A stretch of DNA of 48,572 nucleotides from contig NZ_SPQL01000022.1 in assembly GCF_004570385.1 (NCBI RefSeq), forward strand, positions 1 to 48,572. Direction: 5' to 3'. The position numbers and the translations under genes are program-made. The stretch comes from Blastococcus sp. CT_GayMR19 (GTDB taxonomy: Bacteria; Actinomycetota; Actinomycetes; Mycobacteriales; Geodermatophilaceae). Below, one piece after another: positions 27,544-34,914 of this stretch. Position 1 is the first letter of the stretch. Each line of letters opens with the position of its first letter. The notes below the pieces were generated by a model that worked only from the letters and a program-made list of their open reading frames with translations, was not told where the DNA came from and did not search any database.

Positions 27544-28980
27544 TCACTCGGTGCGGCAGCAGTAGACGGTCAGGGCCTCGCGCTTGGAGAAGACGAACTG
27601 CTCCGCCTTCTCGCCCATCTCGCCGTCGTAGGCCACCTGCTTGAGCCCGGAGCGCGAGACCACGCGAACCTCCTCGGCCTGGAACGACGCGTACGCCGAG
27701 CCGCGGTCACTGACCCCGAGCAGGGCGCCCAGGACGGCTCGCGTCCGGCTGAACCGCACATCGGCCCTCAGGTACTGGACGTCGAGCAGGCCGTCCTCGA
27801 GTCGGGGGCGCCAGGCGGGCGCGAGACCCCGGGGCGTGTAGCAGCCGTTGCCGATGAAGAGGATCCAGACCCGCAGCGGCTGCCCGTTGACCACCAGCGA
27901 CACCGGCGTGCCCGTCCGCAGCACCTGCGCGGCCGCCACGGTCAGGGCCATCCACTTGCCCATCCGCCCCGACAGCCGGTCGCGCCGGCGCACCATCTCC
28001 GGGTAACCGCCGATGCTCGCCGTGTTGAGGAACGGCGTCCCGTTGACGTCGGCGACGTCCACGTGCACCGCCGAACCGGAGAGGACGGCGTCGGCGGTGT
28101 CCTGCGGTGTCTCCAGCCCGACGTCCCGGGCGAAGTGGTTGAGCGTGCCGGCGGCGATGACCGCCAGCGGCAGGCCGTGCTCGAGGGCGACGGCGGCCGC
28201 CGCGGCGACGCTGCCGTCCCCGCCCGCGACGCCCAGCGCCTTGACCCGTCCCGAGCGGGCGGCCTCGCCGAGCAGTTCGGCGACGCCGGCGTCCTGGCCG
28301 ATCTCCAGCACCTCGGCGCGGGGGAGCAGGCGGGAGATGTCGGCGACCGGGTCGTAGTCGTCCGGGCCCGAGCTCGGGTTGACGGCGACGACGAGCCCCT
28401 CGCCTTCGGGCAGCGCGGGCGCCTCGTACGTCGTCCGCACGCGGGCCGGCTCCTGCGGGCGGATCCGCCACCAGTGCTGGGTGGCGACGGCGACGGCACT
28501 GCCCACCGCCAGCCCGGCGACGACGTCCCCCGGGTAGTGCACGCCGACGTGCACCCGCGAGTAGCCGACGCCCAGCGCCACCGGCGCCAGGGCGGCACCG
28601 GCCAGCGGGCTCTCCATCGCCAGGCCGGTGACGAAGGCCGCCGCCGACGACGAGTGCCCACTGGGGAAGGACAGGCTGCCCGGTTCACGGCGGAGCCGGC
28701 GGTGGGACTGCAGGTTCTCCAGGTCGGGCCGCACCCGGCCGAAGTACCGCTTGAGGACGACGTTGACCAGCAGGCTGGAGACCGCCTGCGAGCCCACCCC
28801 GCGGATCGCGCCGCGGCGCAGCGGGCCCTTGCGCAGCCCGAGGAGGAGGCCGAGGAGCAACCACAGCTTCCCGTGGTTGGCGAACGTGGAGAGCCGGCGC
28901 AGCCAGCGGTCGGCCGGCGTGGTGGGCAGGCGGCCGATGAACGCGTGGAGGCGCGCGTCCCAGATCCGGGGGTTGGACAC
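27544..28980 (-). CDS. PAP2 phosphatase-diacylglycerol kinase fusion
   Basis: 478 residues from GTG 28980. N-terminal PAP2 domain (about 1-175): the three active-site stretches are KRYFGRVRP, PSGHSS and SRVHVGVHYPGD, with membrane helices between. C-terminal diacylglycerol/sphingosine-kinase-like domain (about 195-478): VAVNPSSG, GVAGGDGSVAAAA (nucleotide loop), LAVIAAGTLNHFARDVG, FLNTASIGGYPEMVRRRD and IGNGCYTPRGLAP. One chain can thus remove phosphate from, and add phosphate to, lipids such as diacylglycerol or undecaprenol. A -10-like TAGCGT (28987-28992) ends 6 bases before the GTG and there is no ribosome site, so the message may be leaderless. Confidence 0.9.
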   Translation of the reverse strand: MSNPRIWDARLHAFIGRLPTTPADRWLRRLSTFANHGKLWLLLGLLLGLRKGPLRRGAIRGVGSQAVSSLLVNVVLKRYFGRVRPDLENLQSHRRLRREPGSLSFPSGHSSSAAAFVTGLAMESPLAGAALAPVALGVGYSRVHVGVHYPGDVVAGLAVGSAVAVATQHWWRIRPQEPARVRTTYEAPALPEGEGLVVAVNPSSGPDDYDPVADISRLLPRAEVLEIGQDAGVAELLGEAARSGRVKALGVAGGDGSVAAAAAVALEHGLPLAVIAAGTLNHFARDVGLETPQDTADAVLSGSAVHVDVADVNGTPFLNTASIGGYPEMVRRRDRLSGRMGKWMALTVAAAQVLRTGTPVSLVVNGQPLRVWILFIGNGCYTPRGLAPAWRPRLEDGLLDVQYLRADVRFSRTRAVLGALLGVSDRGSAYASFQAEEVRVVSRSGLKQVAYDGEMGEKAEQFVFSKREALTVYCCRTE

Positions 28981-29047
28981 GTCCGGACGCTAGTGGAGCG
29001 AGCCGTGTCCGGCCGAGCCGCGCGCCCACCCCGACCCGGCCGGGTGA

Positions 29048-29101
29048 GCTTTCGGTACCGCAAGCGGCGGTGCCGTCCTCCGCTTTCGGTACCGGAAGCG
29101 G
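29048..29101 (-). repeat. two tandem near-palindromes with a CGGTACCG core
   Basis: 29048-29065 and 29080-29101 share GCTTTCGGTACCG. Read on the minus strand each forms a hairpin with one mismatch at the same stem position (C-A in one, G-A in the other). They lie just after the CGNR gene stop and 67 bases before the PAP2/kinase start. A tandem terminator or a paired operator are both possible. Confidence 0.65.
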
Positions 29102-29111
29102 GGGAGTGGGG

Positions 29112-29633
29112 TCAGGACTTCTGGCGGGCCCGGTAGGCGGCGACGGTCGAGCGGCTGGCGCAGGTGTTCGAGCAGTACCGCCGGCTCGCGTTGCGCGACG
29201 TGTCGACGTAGACGTCGTCGCACCCCTCGGCCGAGCAGACGCCGAGCCGCCGCCACCCGTGCTGGACGACCACCTGCGACAGGCCCATCGCGACCGTCGT
29301 CGTCAATTGCTCCAGCGCCGGGGCCTCGGGACGTGCGTAGTGCAGGTGCAGCTCGCCGTCGTGATGCGTGGCGTAGGGGCGCGGGCGGGCCAGGGCCAGC
29401 AGCTCGTTGAGCCGGGCGAGGACGTCGTCCTCGGTCTCCGCCACCGCGACCGCCCGGACCAGCTGAGCGGTGGCGGCGGCGCGGCCGGCCTCACCCGGCG
29501 AGAGCGTCAACGCCGTCCCTGGGCTGAACCACTCCTCGTGCGCGGTGAGGAAGCTCACCAACTCGTCGAGGTCGGCGTTGGCCAGCTCGATGGCCAGTTC
29601 GACGGCACCTGACCCGTAGGTGTCGTAATCCAT
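29112..29633 (-). CDS. CGNR zinc-finger regulator (ABATE + CGNR type)
   Basis: 173 residues from ATG 29633, with AGGGAG 5 bases upstream. The N-terminal ~130 residues match the ABATE-type domain (AIELANADLDELVSFL, AVAETEDDVLARLNELLALARP). The C-terminus is the treble-clef finger: CSAEGC, then RRYCSNTCASRSTVAAYRAR, with four Cys as metal ligands. The usual CGNR tetrad reads CASR here, a common variant. The family is thought to be DNA-binding regulators, often next to exporters. It diverges from an MFS exporter, and the 30-base dyad between them (29671-29700) is a likely binding site. Confidence 0.87.
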   Translation of the reverse strand: MDYDTYGSGAVELAIELANADLDELVSFLTAHEEWFSPGTALTLSPGEAGRAAATAQLVRAVAVAETEDDVLARLNELLALARPRPYATHHDGELHLHYARPEAPALEQLTTTVAMGLSQVVVQHGWRRLGVCSAEGCDDVYVDTSRNASRRYCSNTCASRSTVAAYRARQKS

Positions 29634-29670
29634 GTGGCTCCCTACCGATCGGTGCTAGCCTCGGACCTGC

Positions 29671-29700
29671 GTAGGTGGTCAACGCTGTTTGACTCCCTAC
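29671..29700. promoter_or_regulatory. 30-base dyad operator between CGNR regulator and MFS exporter
   Basis: The layout is GTAGG-N2-GTCAA-N6-TTGAC-N2-CCTAC, with both arm pairs perfectly complementary and symmetric. A further CCCTAC lies at 29640-29645 next to the regulator start. Symmetry, spacing and position between divergent genes fit an autoregulatory operator. Confidence 0.65.
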
Positions 29701-29735
29701 AGTTCCTTTCCCCGCAGTGAAACGAGTGCAGAACC

Positions 29736-30941
29736 ATGCGTGCCTACCTCACCGTGTGGCGGCTCCCCTCCGCCCCGGTGCTCCTGCTGTCCGGCTTCGC
29801 CGGTCGGCTCCCGTCGGCGATGGTGCCGCTGGCGCTGCTGCTCATGGTGCAGCAGCAGACCGGTTCCTACGCCGTCGCCGGGCTTGCGGCCGCAACGCAT
29901 GGCGTCGCGATGGCGATCATGGCCCCGGTGCTGGGCCGGCTGGCGGACCGCCGCAGTCCGCGTCCGGTCCTGCTCGGCCAGGTGGCCGTCTACCCCGTGC
30001 TCCTCGGCGTGCTGCTGGCCGCCGTCCTCGGGGACGCGTCGGCCCCGCTGGTGATCGCCGCCGCCGCTGCCGCGGGCGCCGGTACGCCGCTGGTCTCCGG
30101 CACCGTGCGGGCGCTGTGGTCGCGGGTCGATCCCGCCGTCCGCCCCACCGCATACGCCCTGGACGCGACCACGACCGAGCTCGTGTTCGTGGCCGGACCG
30201 ACGGCCGTCGCCACGCTGACCGTCCTCGCCGGCCCCGCCTGGGCCGTCGTCGCCGCGGGCGTGCTCGCCGTCAGCGGGGCGCTCGGCATCGCGACGTCCG
30301 CCGCGATGCGCGCCTGGGTCCCGGCCGGCGGTCCCCGGACCGGTCTGCTCACGACGGTGCTCGCGCCCGGCATGCCGCGGGTGCTGCTCAGCGGCTCCGC
30401 GCTGATGCTCGGCTTCGGGGCGCTCGAGGTCGCCGTCCCCGCGTTCGCGGACGCGGCCGGCTCGCCGGGCCTGTCCGGCGTGCTGCTGGCCGTCTGGTCG
30501 CTGGGGTCGGTCGCCGGCGGGCTCTGGTTCGGCGCCCGCGTCGTCAGCGTCTCGCTGCCGCGGCAGTACCGCTGGGGGCTGCTCGGGGTGACCATCGGCC
30601 TGGTTCCGCTGGCCGCGGTGGACAACCCCTGGGTGCTCGGCGCGCTGCTGTTCCTGGGCGGGACGGCGATCGCCCCCACGCTGACCGTGCAGAGCTCGCT
30701 GGTCGGCTCGATCGCACCGGCCCGCGCCACCACGGAGGCCTTCACCTGGCTGTCCACGATCGCCTTCGGGGCCTCCGCCGTCGGGGCGGCGGTGGGCGGT
30801 GCCCTCATCGAGGGGGCGGCCGGGGTGAGCGGCAGTCTCACGCTCGCGGCGGTGGGGGCGGCGCTCGCCGTCGCGGTCACGCTGGTGCCCGGGCGCCGTC
30901 CGGTGCGCGGGGTGGTCCTGCGCGACACGGTCGCCGCCTGA
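29736..30941 (+). CDS. MFS transporter
   Basis: 401 residues with twelve predicted membrane segments. N-terminal FAGRLPSAMVPLALLLMVQQQTG; the loop between helices 2 and 3 reads LGRLADRRSPRPVL, the MFS A-motif in modified form. The second half has GVLLAVWSLGSVAGGLWFGAR and ATTEAFTWLSTIAFGASAVGAAVGG. It looks like a drug/metabolite exporter of the 12-helix class; the substrate cannot be told. It diverges from the CGNR regulator, which probably controls it. Upstream bases show no strong ribosome site (CGAGTGCAGAACC). A nested hairpin follows. Confidence 0.88.
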   Translation: MRAYLTVWRLPSAPVLLLSGFAGRLPSAMVPLALLLMVQQQTGSYAVAGLAAATHGVAMAIMAPVLGRLADRRSPRPVLLGQVAVYPVLLGVLLAAVLGDASAPLVIAAAAAAGAGTPLVSGTVRALWSRVDPAVRPTAYALDATTTELVFVAGPTAVATLTVLAGPAWAVVAAGVLAVSGALGIATSAAMRAWVPAGGPRTGLLTTVLAPGMPRVLLSGSALMLGFGALEVAVPAFADAAGSPGLSGVLLAVWSLGSVAGGLWFGARVVSVSLPRQYRWGLLGVTIGLVPLAAVDNPWVLGALLFLGGTAIAPTLTVQSSLVGSIAPARATTEAFTWLSTIAFGASAVGAAVGGALIEGAAGVSGSLTLAAVGAALAVAVTLVPGRRPVRGVVLRDTVAA

Positions 30942-30959
30942 CGGGGCGTCGGCCCCGCG

Positions 30960-31003
30960 GGAGCCGCTGTGCAACCGCGGCAGCCGCGCTGCACGGCGGC
31001 TCC
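30960..31003 (+). terminator. nested hairpin after MFS gene
   Basis: Outer 8-base stem GGAGCCGC/GCGGCTCC (30960-30967 with 30996-31003), then inner stems GTGCA/TGCAC (30969-30973 with 30990-30994) and CCGCGG/CCGCG. It starts 18 bases after the stop. No T run. Confidence 0.6.
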
Positions 31004-31124
31004 GGCGGTTGCGGGCCGGCTCCGGCGACCACGGGCGGCGCCGGCCGCCGTCCGGGCCCCATCGAAGGCGCTCGGCCGCGCTGGTAGTCTTCCTCCTCGG
31101 TGGTTCCGAGCGACTCGGACCCCG

Positions 31125-31213
31125 GGAGGCTTCGCCTAGTCCGGTCTATGGCGCCGCACTGCTAATGCGGTTTGGGTTAATCCCCATCCCGGGTTCAAAT
31201 CCCGGAGCCTCCG
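31125..31213 (+). tRNA. tRNA-Ser (anticodon GCT)
   Basis: 89 bases. The acceptor stem GGAGGCT pairs with AGCCTCC; the anticodon loop is CTGCTAA with GCT at 31161-31163. A long variable arm (GGGTTAATCCCC region) marks it as class II. The T-loop is GGTTCAAAT, and the discriminator base G fits serine. CCA is not encoded. It reads AGC/AGT codons. Confidence 0.95.
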
Positions 31214-31233
31214 CGCACCACAACTGAACATCG

Positions 31234-31306
31234 GCACCCGTAGCTCAACGGATAGAGCATCTGACTACGGATCAGAAGGTTAGGGGTTCGAATCCCTTCG
31301 GGTGCA
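31234..31306 (+). tRNA. tRNA-Arg (anticodon ACG)
   Basis: 73 bases. The acceptor GCACCCG pairs with CGGGTGC, discriminator A; the anticodon loop is CTACGGA with ACG at 31267-31269; T-loop GGTTCGAAT. CCA is not encoded. A34 must be deaminated to inosine to read CGU/CGC/CGA, the job of TadA encoded at 43372-43842. It is only 20 bases after tRNA-Ser, so probably one transcript. Confidence 0.95.
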
Positions 31307-31324
31307 CGTCTGGTTGAGACACCG

Positions 31325-31362
31325 ATCTGCCGCGCAGCCCCGACGGGGGAGGCGCGGCAGAT
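31325..31362 (+). terminator. terminator after the tRNA pair
   Basis: Perfect 11-base stem ATCTGCCGCGC/GCGCGGCAGAT (31325-31335 with 31352-31362), 18 bases after tRNA-Arg, followed by TCGTCTTCC. Confidence 0.75.
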
Positions 31363-31421
31363 TCGTCTTCCCGCTCGGGCATGCTGTCGGCCTTGCTGGC
31401 CACGTCGGGTGGGCCGCCGAC

Positions 31422-31449
31422 TTGACATTCAGAACACGTTCTGAATAAT
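31422..31449 (+). promoter_or_regulatory. toxin-antitoxin promoter with operator between -35 and -10
   Basis: -35 TTGACA (31422-31427), 16-base spacer, -10 AATAAT (31444-31449). A perfect palindrome, ATTCAGAA-CACG-TTCTGAAT (31427-31446), fills the spacer and touches both elements. Transcription should begin at or next to the ATG at 31456, giving a leaderless message. Binding here would block the polymerase directly. Confidence 0.8.
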
Positions 31450-31455
31450 GGGTGC

Positions 31456-31923
31456 ATGACCGCCGCCGTGCGCCGCACCGTCCAGTCGTCAGAGTTGTCC
31501 CGCAACTCTGCGGCCGTGTTCGCCGCCGCCGACGAGGGTCCGGTCAACATCACCCGCCGGGATGGGGACGACCTGGTTCTGGCGAAGTCGGAGGACGTGG
31601 AGCGGGAACGTCGGGCATTCGCCGTGGCTGCGAACCTCGTGGCTGCATCGTTGAGTCAGACCGGCCAGTCACTCGGTGAGCGGCTGCGGCAGCAGTTCCC
31701 CTGGGTGGAGTTCCTCAGGGCCGGCGATCGCGAGAAGTTTGGTACCGAGATCGTCGACGTGGCCCGTGCCTGTGCCGCTGTCGGCCAGTTCGGACCACTC
31801 CTCGTCGTCTTCGAGGCATGGCACTCCACGGCGGTGGCGCTGGCTGCTGGCTACACCCCGGACGAAGAGCTCGACTGGCTCGACGAGCCGTCGCCGGTGA
31901 GCGACCCGCGTCAGGGTGACTAA
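31456..31923 (+). CDS. Phd/YefM-like antitoxin with C-terminal extension
   Basis: 155 residues from ATG 31456, six bases after the -10. The N-terminal ~55 residues fit the prevent-host-death fold (VQSSELSRNSAAVFAAADEG, VNITRRDGDDLVLAKSED), the DNA-binding part. The C-terminal ~90 residues (helical, with FPWVEFLRAGDREKFG, VVFEAWHSTAVALAAG and an acidic end) are longer than the usual short toxin-binding tail of Phd. It overlaps the downstream toxin gene by 8 bases. By analogy it binds the palindrome in its promoter and neutralises the downstream protein. Confidence 0.8.
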   Translation: MTAAVRRTVQSSELSRNSAAVFAAADEGPVNITRRDGDDLVLAKSEDVERERRAFAVAANLVAASLSQTGQSLGERLRQQFPWVEFLRAGDREKFGTEIVDVARACAAVGQFGPLLVVFEAWHSTAVALAAGYTPDEELDWLDEPSPVSDPRQGD

Positions 31924-32257
31924 GCGGAAGTCGGATGTACCGCGCCCTCTGAAGAAGGCCGAGTACACGATCCAGTTCGCCACCAGGCAGGCCGAGAAGG
32001 GCTGGACGGATCTCCTCAGCACGACTCGCAACTCCGTCGTGGATGCCTGGGACTTCCTGACTCGCACACCTCGCGCCTCGAGTGAACGGAACCATCAGCT
32101 CAAGGGGCAGCTTGCGACGGTTGAACGGGACGGGAAGACCCACGGGCGGTGGCAGTACGAGCTGCCCGGCGGAGCTCGCCTGTGGTTCTACGTCGAGGGT
32201 CGTGACGTCTGGCTGGTCGACGTCCACACCCGTCACCCGAACCAGACGAAGAGCTGA
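31916..32257 (+). CDS. RelE/ParE-like toxin
   Basis: 113 residues from GTG 31916, overlapping the antitoxin end by 8 bases. Basic protein with the order helix, helix, beta-sheet of RelE-fold toxins: EYTIQFATRQAEKGWTDL, AWDFLTRTP, HQLKGQL, GRWQYELPGGARLWFYV, VWLVDVHTRHPNQTK. The end motif HTRHPNQT with conserved His and Arg is typical of one actinobacterial RelE-like group and may be catalytic. Likely an mRNA-cleaving translation inhibitor; subfamily not certain. Confidence 0.75.
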   Translation: MTKRKSDVPRPLKKAEYTIQFATRQAEKGWTDLLSTTRNSVVDAWDFLTRTPRASSERNHQLKGQLATVERDGKTHGRWQYELPGGARLWFYVEGRDVWLVDVHTRHPNQTKS

Positions 32258-32338
32258 CGCCCGGCGCTTGGGCGAGGGGCGGCCCGCCGGAACCGCTGCT
32301 GTCACACTGACGCGGACGCCTGACCACGGGAGCGCACG

Positions 32339-33571
32339 ATGCGGTTCCTCTTCCGCCCGCCCGCCGATGAGGCCGCCGGTCTGCTGACGCTGCCATGGCA
32401 CCAGCCCCTGGAGGAGTGGGACGACGAGCACCTGCTGGAGGTGCCGCAGCGGGGCATCTCGCGGCACGTCGTCCGCTTCGCGACCTCCGACGGCACCGTC
32501 TACGCCCTCAAGGAGATCGACGAGCGCCTGGCGCGCCACGAGTACAGCCTGCTGACCGAGTTCGAGGCCGAGGGGCTGCCGACCGTCTCGGTGCTGGGCA
32601 TCTGCGTCGACCGCCCGAACGACCTGCCTGCCGTCCTGGTGACGCGCTACCTCGAGTACTCGATGTCCTACCGGTACCTGTTCTCCAGCCCCCGCGCCGA
32701 CCACTCCGCCGAGCAGCTGATCGACACCCTCGTCGAGCTCCTGGTCCGGCTGCACCTCGCCGGCATCTTCTGGGGCGACTGCTCGCTGTCGAACACGCTG
32801 TTCCGTCCCGACGCCGGATCGATCTCGGCGTACATGGTCGACGCCGAGACGGTGGAACGGCATCCGCGGCTGTCGCCCGGTCAGCGCGCCTACGACGTCG
32901 AACTGGCCACCGAGCGGGTCGCGGCCGAGCTCATGGACCTGGAGGAGGGCGGGCTGCTCCCCGCCGACATCGACCCGATCGAGATGGCCTCCGCCCTGCC
33001 CGCGCGGTACGAGGCCCTCTGGGACGAGGTGACCCGCGAGGAGGTCTTCTCGCCCGAGGACCAGCGCTACCGCATCGCCGACCGCCTGCAGCGGCTCAAC
33101 GAGCTCGGTTTCGCGGTGGACGAGGTGGAGCTGATCTCCACCGAGGAGGGCGGCGTCAAGCTGCGGATCAAGACCCGGGTCGCGGAGTCCGGGCAGCACC
33201 GTCGCGAGTTCTTCCGGCTCACCGGCCTGGAGGTGGGGGAGCAGCAGGCCCGCCGCCTGCTGAACGACCTGCGCAGCTTCCGCGCCTGGCTCGAGCAGCG
33301 CGACGGCCGGACGGTGCCCGAGACCGTGGCCGGGCACCGGTGGGTCAGCGAGGTGTACCAGCCGATCATCGACGCGATCCCGGCCGACCTCGCCGGCCGG
33401 CTGGCGCCGCCCGAGGTCTTCCACGAGATCCTCGAGCACCGGTGGTTCCTGTCCGAGGCGGCCGGCCGCGACGTGGGGACGACGGCGGCCGCCCGCTCCT
33501 ACTTCGAGACGGTGCTGCCGCAGACGCCCAAGGAAGTGACCACTCCCTCAGCGACGGTGGGTTTGCTGTAG
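32339..33571 (+). CDS. DUF4032 protein with kinase-like N-domain (copy 1)
   Basis: 410 residues from ATG 32339, with GGGAG 7 bases upstream. The N-terminal half looks like a lipopolysaccharide-kinase-type fold: VYALKEID (Lys), a helix with LLTEFEAEGLPTV, GIFWGDCSLSNTLF (catalytic Asp and Asn) and AYMVDAETVE (a DFG-like Asp). The C-terminal half is DUF4032: RREFFRLTGLEVGEQQARRLLNDLRSFRAWLE, VAGHRWVSEVYQP, FHEILEHRWFLSEAAGRDVG. Its target is unknown. The next gene is a tandem duplicate, 116 bases away. Confidence 0.85.
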   Translation: MRFLFRPPADEAAGLLTLPWHQPLEEWDDEHLLEVPQRGISRHVVRFATSDGTVYALKEIDERLARHEYSLLTEFEAEGLPTVSVLGICVDRPNDLPAVLVTRYLEYSMSYRYLFSSPRADHSAEQLIDTLVELLVRLHLAGIFWGDCSLSNTLFRPDAGSISAYMVDAETVERHPRLSPGQRAYDVELATERVAAELMDLEEGGLLPADIDPIEMASALPARYEALWDEVTREEVFSPEDQRYRIADRLQRLNELGFAVDEVELISTEEGGVKLRIKTRVAESGQHRREFFRLTGLEVGEQQARRLLNDLRSFRAWLEQRDGRTVPETVAGHRWVSEVYQPIIDAIPADLAGRLAPPEVFHEILEHRWFLSEAAGRDVGTTAAARSYFETVLPQTPKEVTTPSATVGLL

Positions 33572-33687
33572 CGGAGGCGGTCAAACGAGACAGACGTCAT
33601 GACGACTCGCCGGGTCGGACGGGGCTCCAGGAAACACGGCGCAGGGACGATTGAGTCGGTCCCGCCCCCGTTCCGCCGGAGTCCCGC

Positions 33688-34914
33688 ATGCGCTTCCTCT
33701 TCCGTCCGCCCGCCACCGAGGCGGCCGGTCTGCTGGCGCTGCCCTGGGACCTTCCGCTGGAGGAGTGGCCCGAGGACGTCGTCACGCACGTCCCCTCACG
33801 CGGCATCTCGCGCCACGTCGTCCGCTTCGTCGCCAGCGAGGGCACCCTCTACGCGCTGAAGCAGATCGTCGAGCCCCTGGCGCGCAAGGAGTACGCGTTG
33901 CTGACGGCGTTCGCCACCGAGGGTCTGCCGACCGTCCAGGCCGTGGGCATCTGCGTCGACCGCCCGGACGACCTGCCGGCGATCCTCGTCACCCGCTACC
34001 TGGACTACTCGGTCTCCTACCGCCACCTGTTCTCGACGCCGCGCGGCGAGCACTCGGCCGAGCAGCTCGTCGACACGATGCTCGGGCTGCTCGTGCGGCT
34101 GCACCTCGACGGCGTCTTCTGGGGTGATCCCTCGCTGTCGAACACGCTCTTCCGCCCGGACGCCGGCGCCATGGCGGCGTACCTCGTCGACGCGGAGACC
34201 GTCGAGCGACACCCGGCCCTCTCCGACGGGCAGCGGGCGCACGACGTCGACCTGGCCGTCGACCGCGTCGGCGCGGAACTGCTGGACCTCGAGGCCGCGG
34301 GCCTCCTGCCGGACGGCGTGGACGCGGTCGAGCTGGCCGTGGGCCTCCGCACCAAGTACGAGCACCTCTGGGACGAGCTCACCCGGGAGGAGCTCGTCGC
34401 GCCGAAGGAGGAGACGCTCCGGGTGATCGAGCGGCTCCAGCGCCTCGACGACCTCGGCTTCGGCGCCGGCGAGATCGAGCTGGTCACCTCCGACGACGCG
34501 TCGCGGCTGCGCGTGCGCACCCAGGTCGCCGAGCCCGACCACCACCGGCGCGAGCTGTTCCGCCTGTCCGGCCTCGAGGTGCAGGAGAACCAGGCCCGCC
34601 GGCTGCTCACCGACCTCCACGGGTACCGGGCCTGGCTGGAGCAGCGGGACGGCACGGCACTGCCCGAGACCGTCGCGGGTCACCGCTGGGTCGACGAGGT
34701 GTACTGGCCCGTCGTCGCGGCGATCCCGGGCGAACTGCTGGGCCGGCTGGCTCCGGCGGAGCTGTTCCACGAGGTCCTCGAGCACCGCTGGTTCCTCTCG
34801 GAGGCGGCCGGCCACGACGTGGGGACGACGCTCGCGGCGCGCTCCTACTTCGAGACGATCCTGCCGGCGGCGCCCGAGGAGATCACCGCGTCACTGGTGG
34901 TCGGGCTGCCCTAG
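33688..34914 (+). CDS. DUF4032 protein with kinase-like N-domain (copy 2)
   Basis: 408 residues, similar along its full length to the gene before it: LYALKQIVE, GVFWGDPSLSNTLF, AYLVDAETVERHP, RRELFRLSGLEVQENQARRLLTDL, VAGHRWVDEVYWP, EHRWFLSEAAGHDVG. The residue after the catalytic-loop Asp is Pro here and Cys in copy 1. Start codon ATG 33688 with GGAG 9 bases upstream. Its TAG stop and the TAG stop of the convergent TetR gene share the four bases CTAG (34911-34914). Function unknown; two kept copies suggest distinct substrates or a heteromer. Confidence 0.85.
   Translation: MRFLFRPPATEAAGLLALPWDLPLEEWPEDVVTHVPSRGISRHVVRFVASEGTLYALKQIVEPLARKEYALLTAFATEGLPTVQAVGICVDRPDDLPAILVTRYLDYSVSYRHLFSTPRGEHSAEQLVDTMLGLLVRLHLDGVFWGDPSLSNTLFRPDAGAMAAYLVDAETVERHPALSDGQRAHDVDLAVDRVGAELLDLEAAGLLPDGVDAVELAVGLRTKYEHLWDELTREELVAPKEETLRVIERLQRLDDLGFGAGEIELVTSDDASRLRVRTQVAEPDHHRRELFRLSGLEVQENQARRLLTDLHGYRAWLEQRDGTALPETVAGHRWVDEVYWPVVAAIPGELLGRLAPAELFHEVLEHRWFLSEAAGHDVGTTLAARSYFETILPAAPEEITASLVVGLP

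Noticed and set aside
27397-29136. 579-codon plus-strand frame
   Set aside because: Shadow of the PAP2/kinase gene, whose catalytic motifs are clear on the minus strand.
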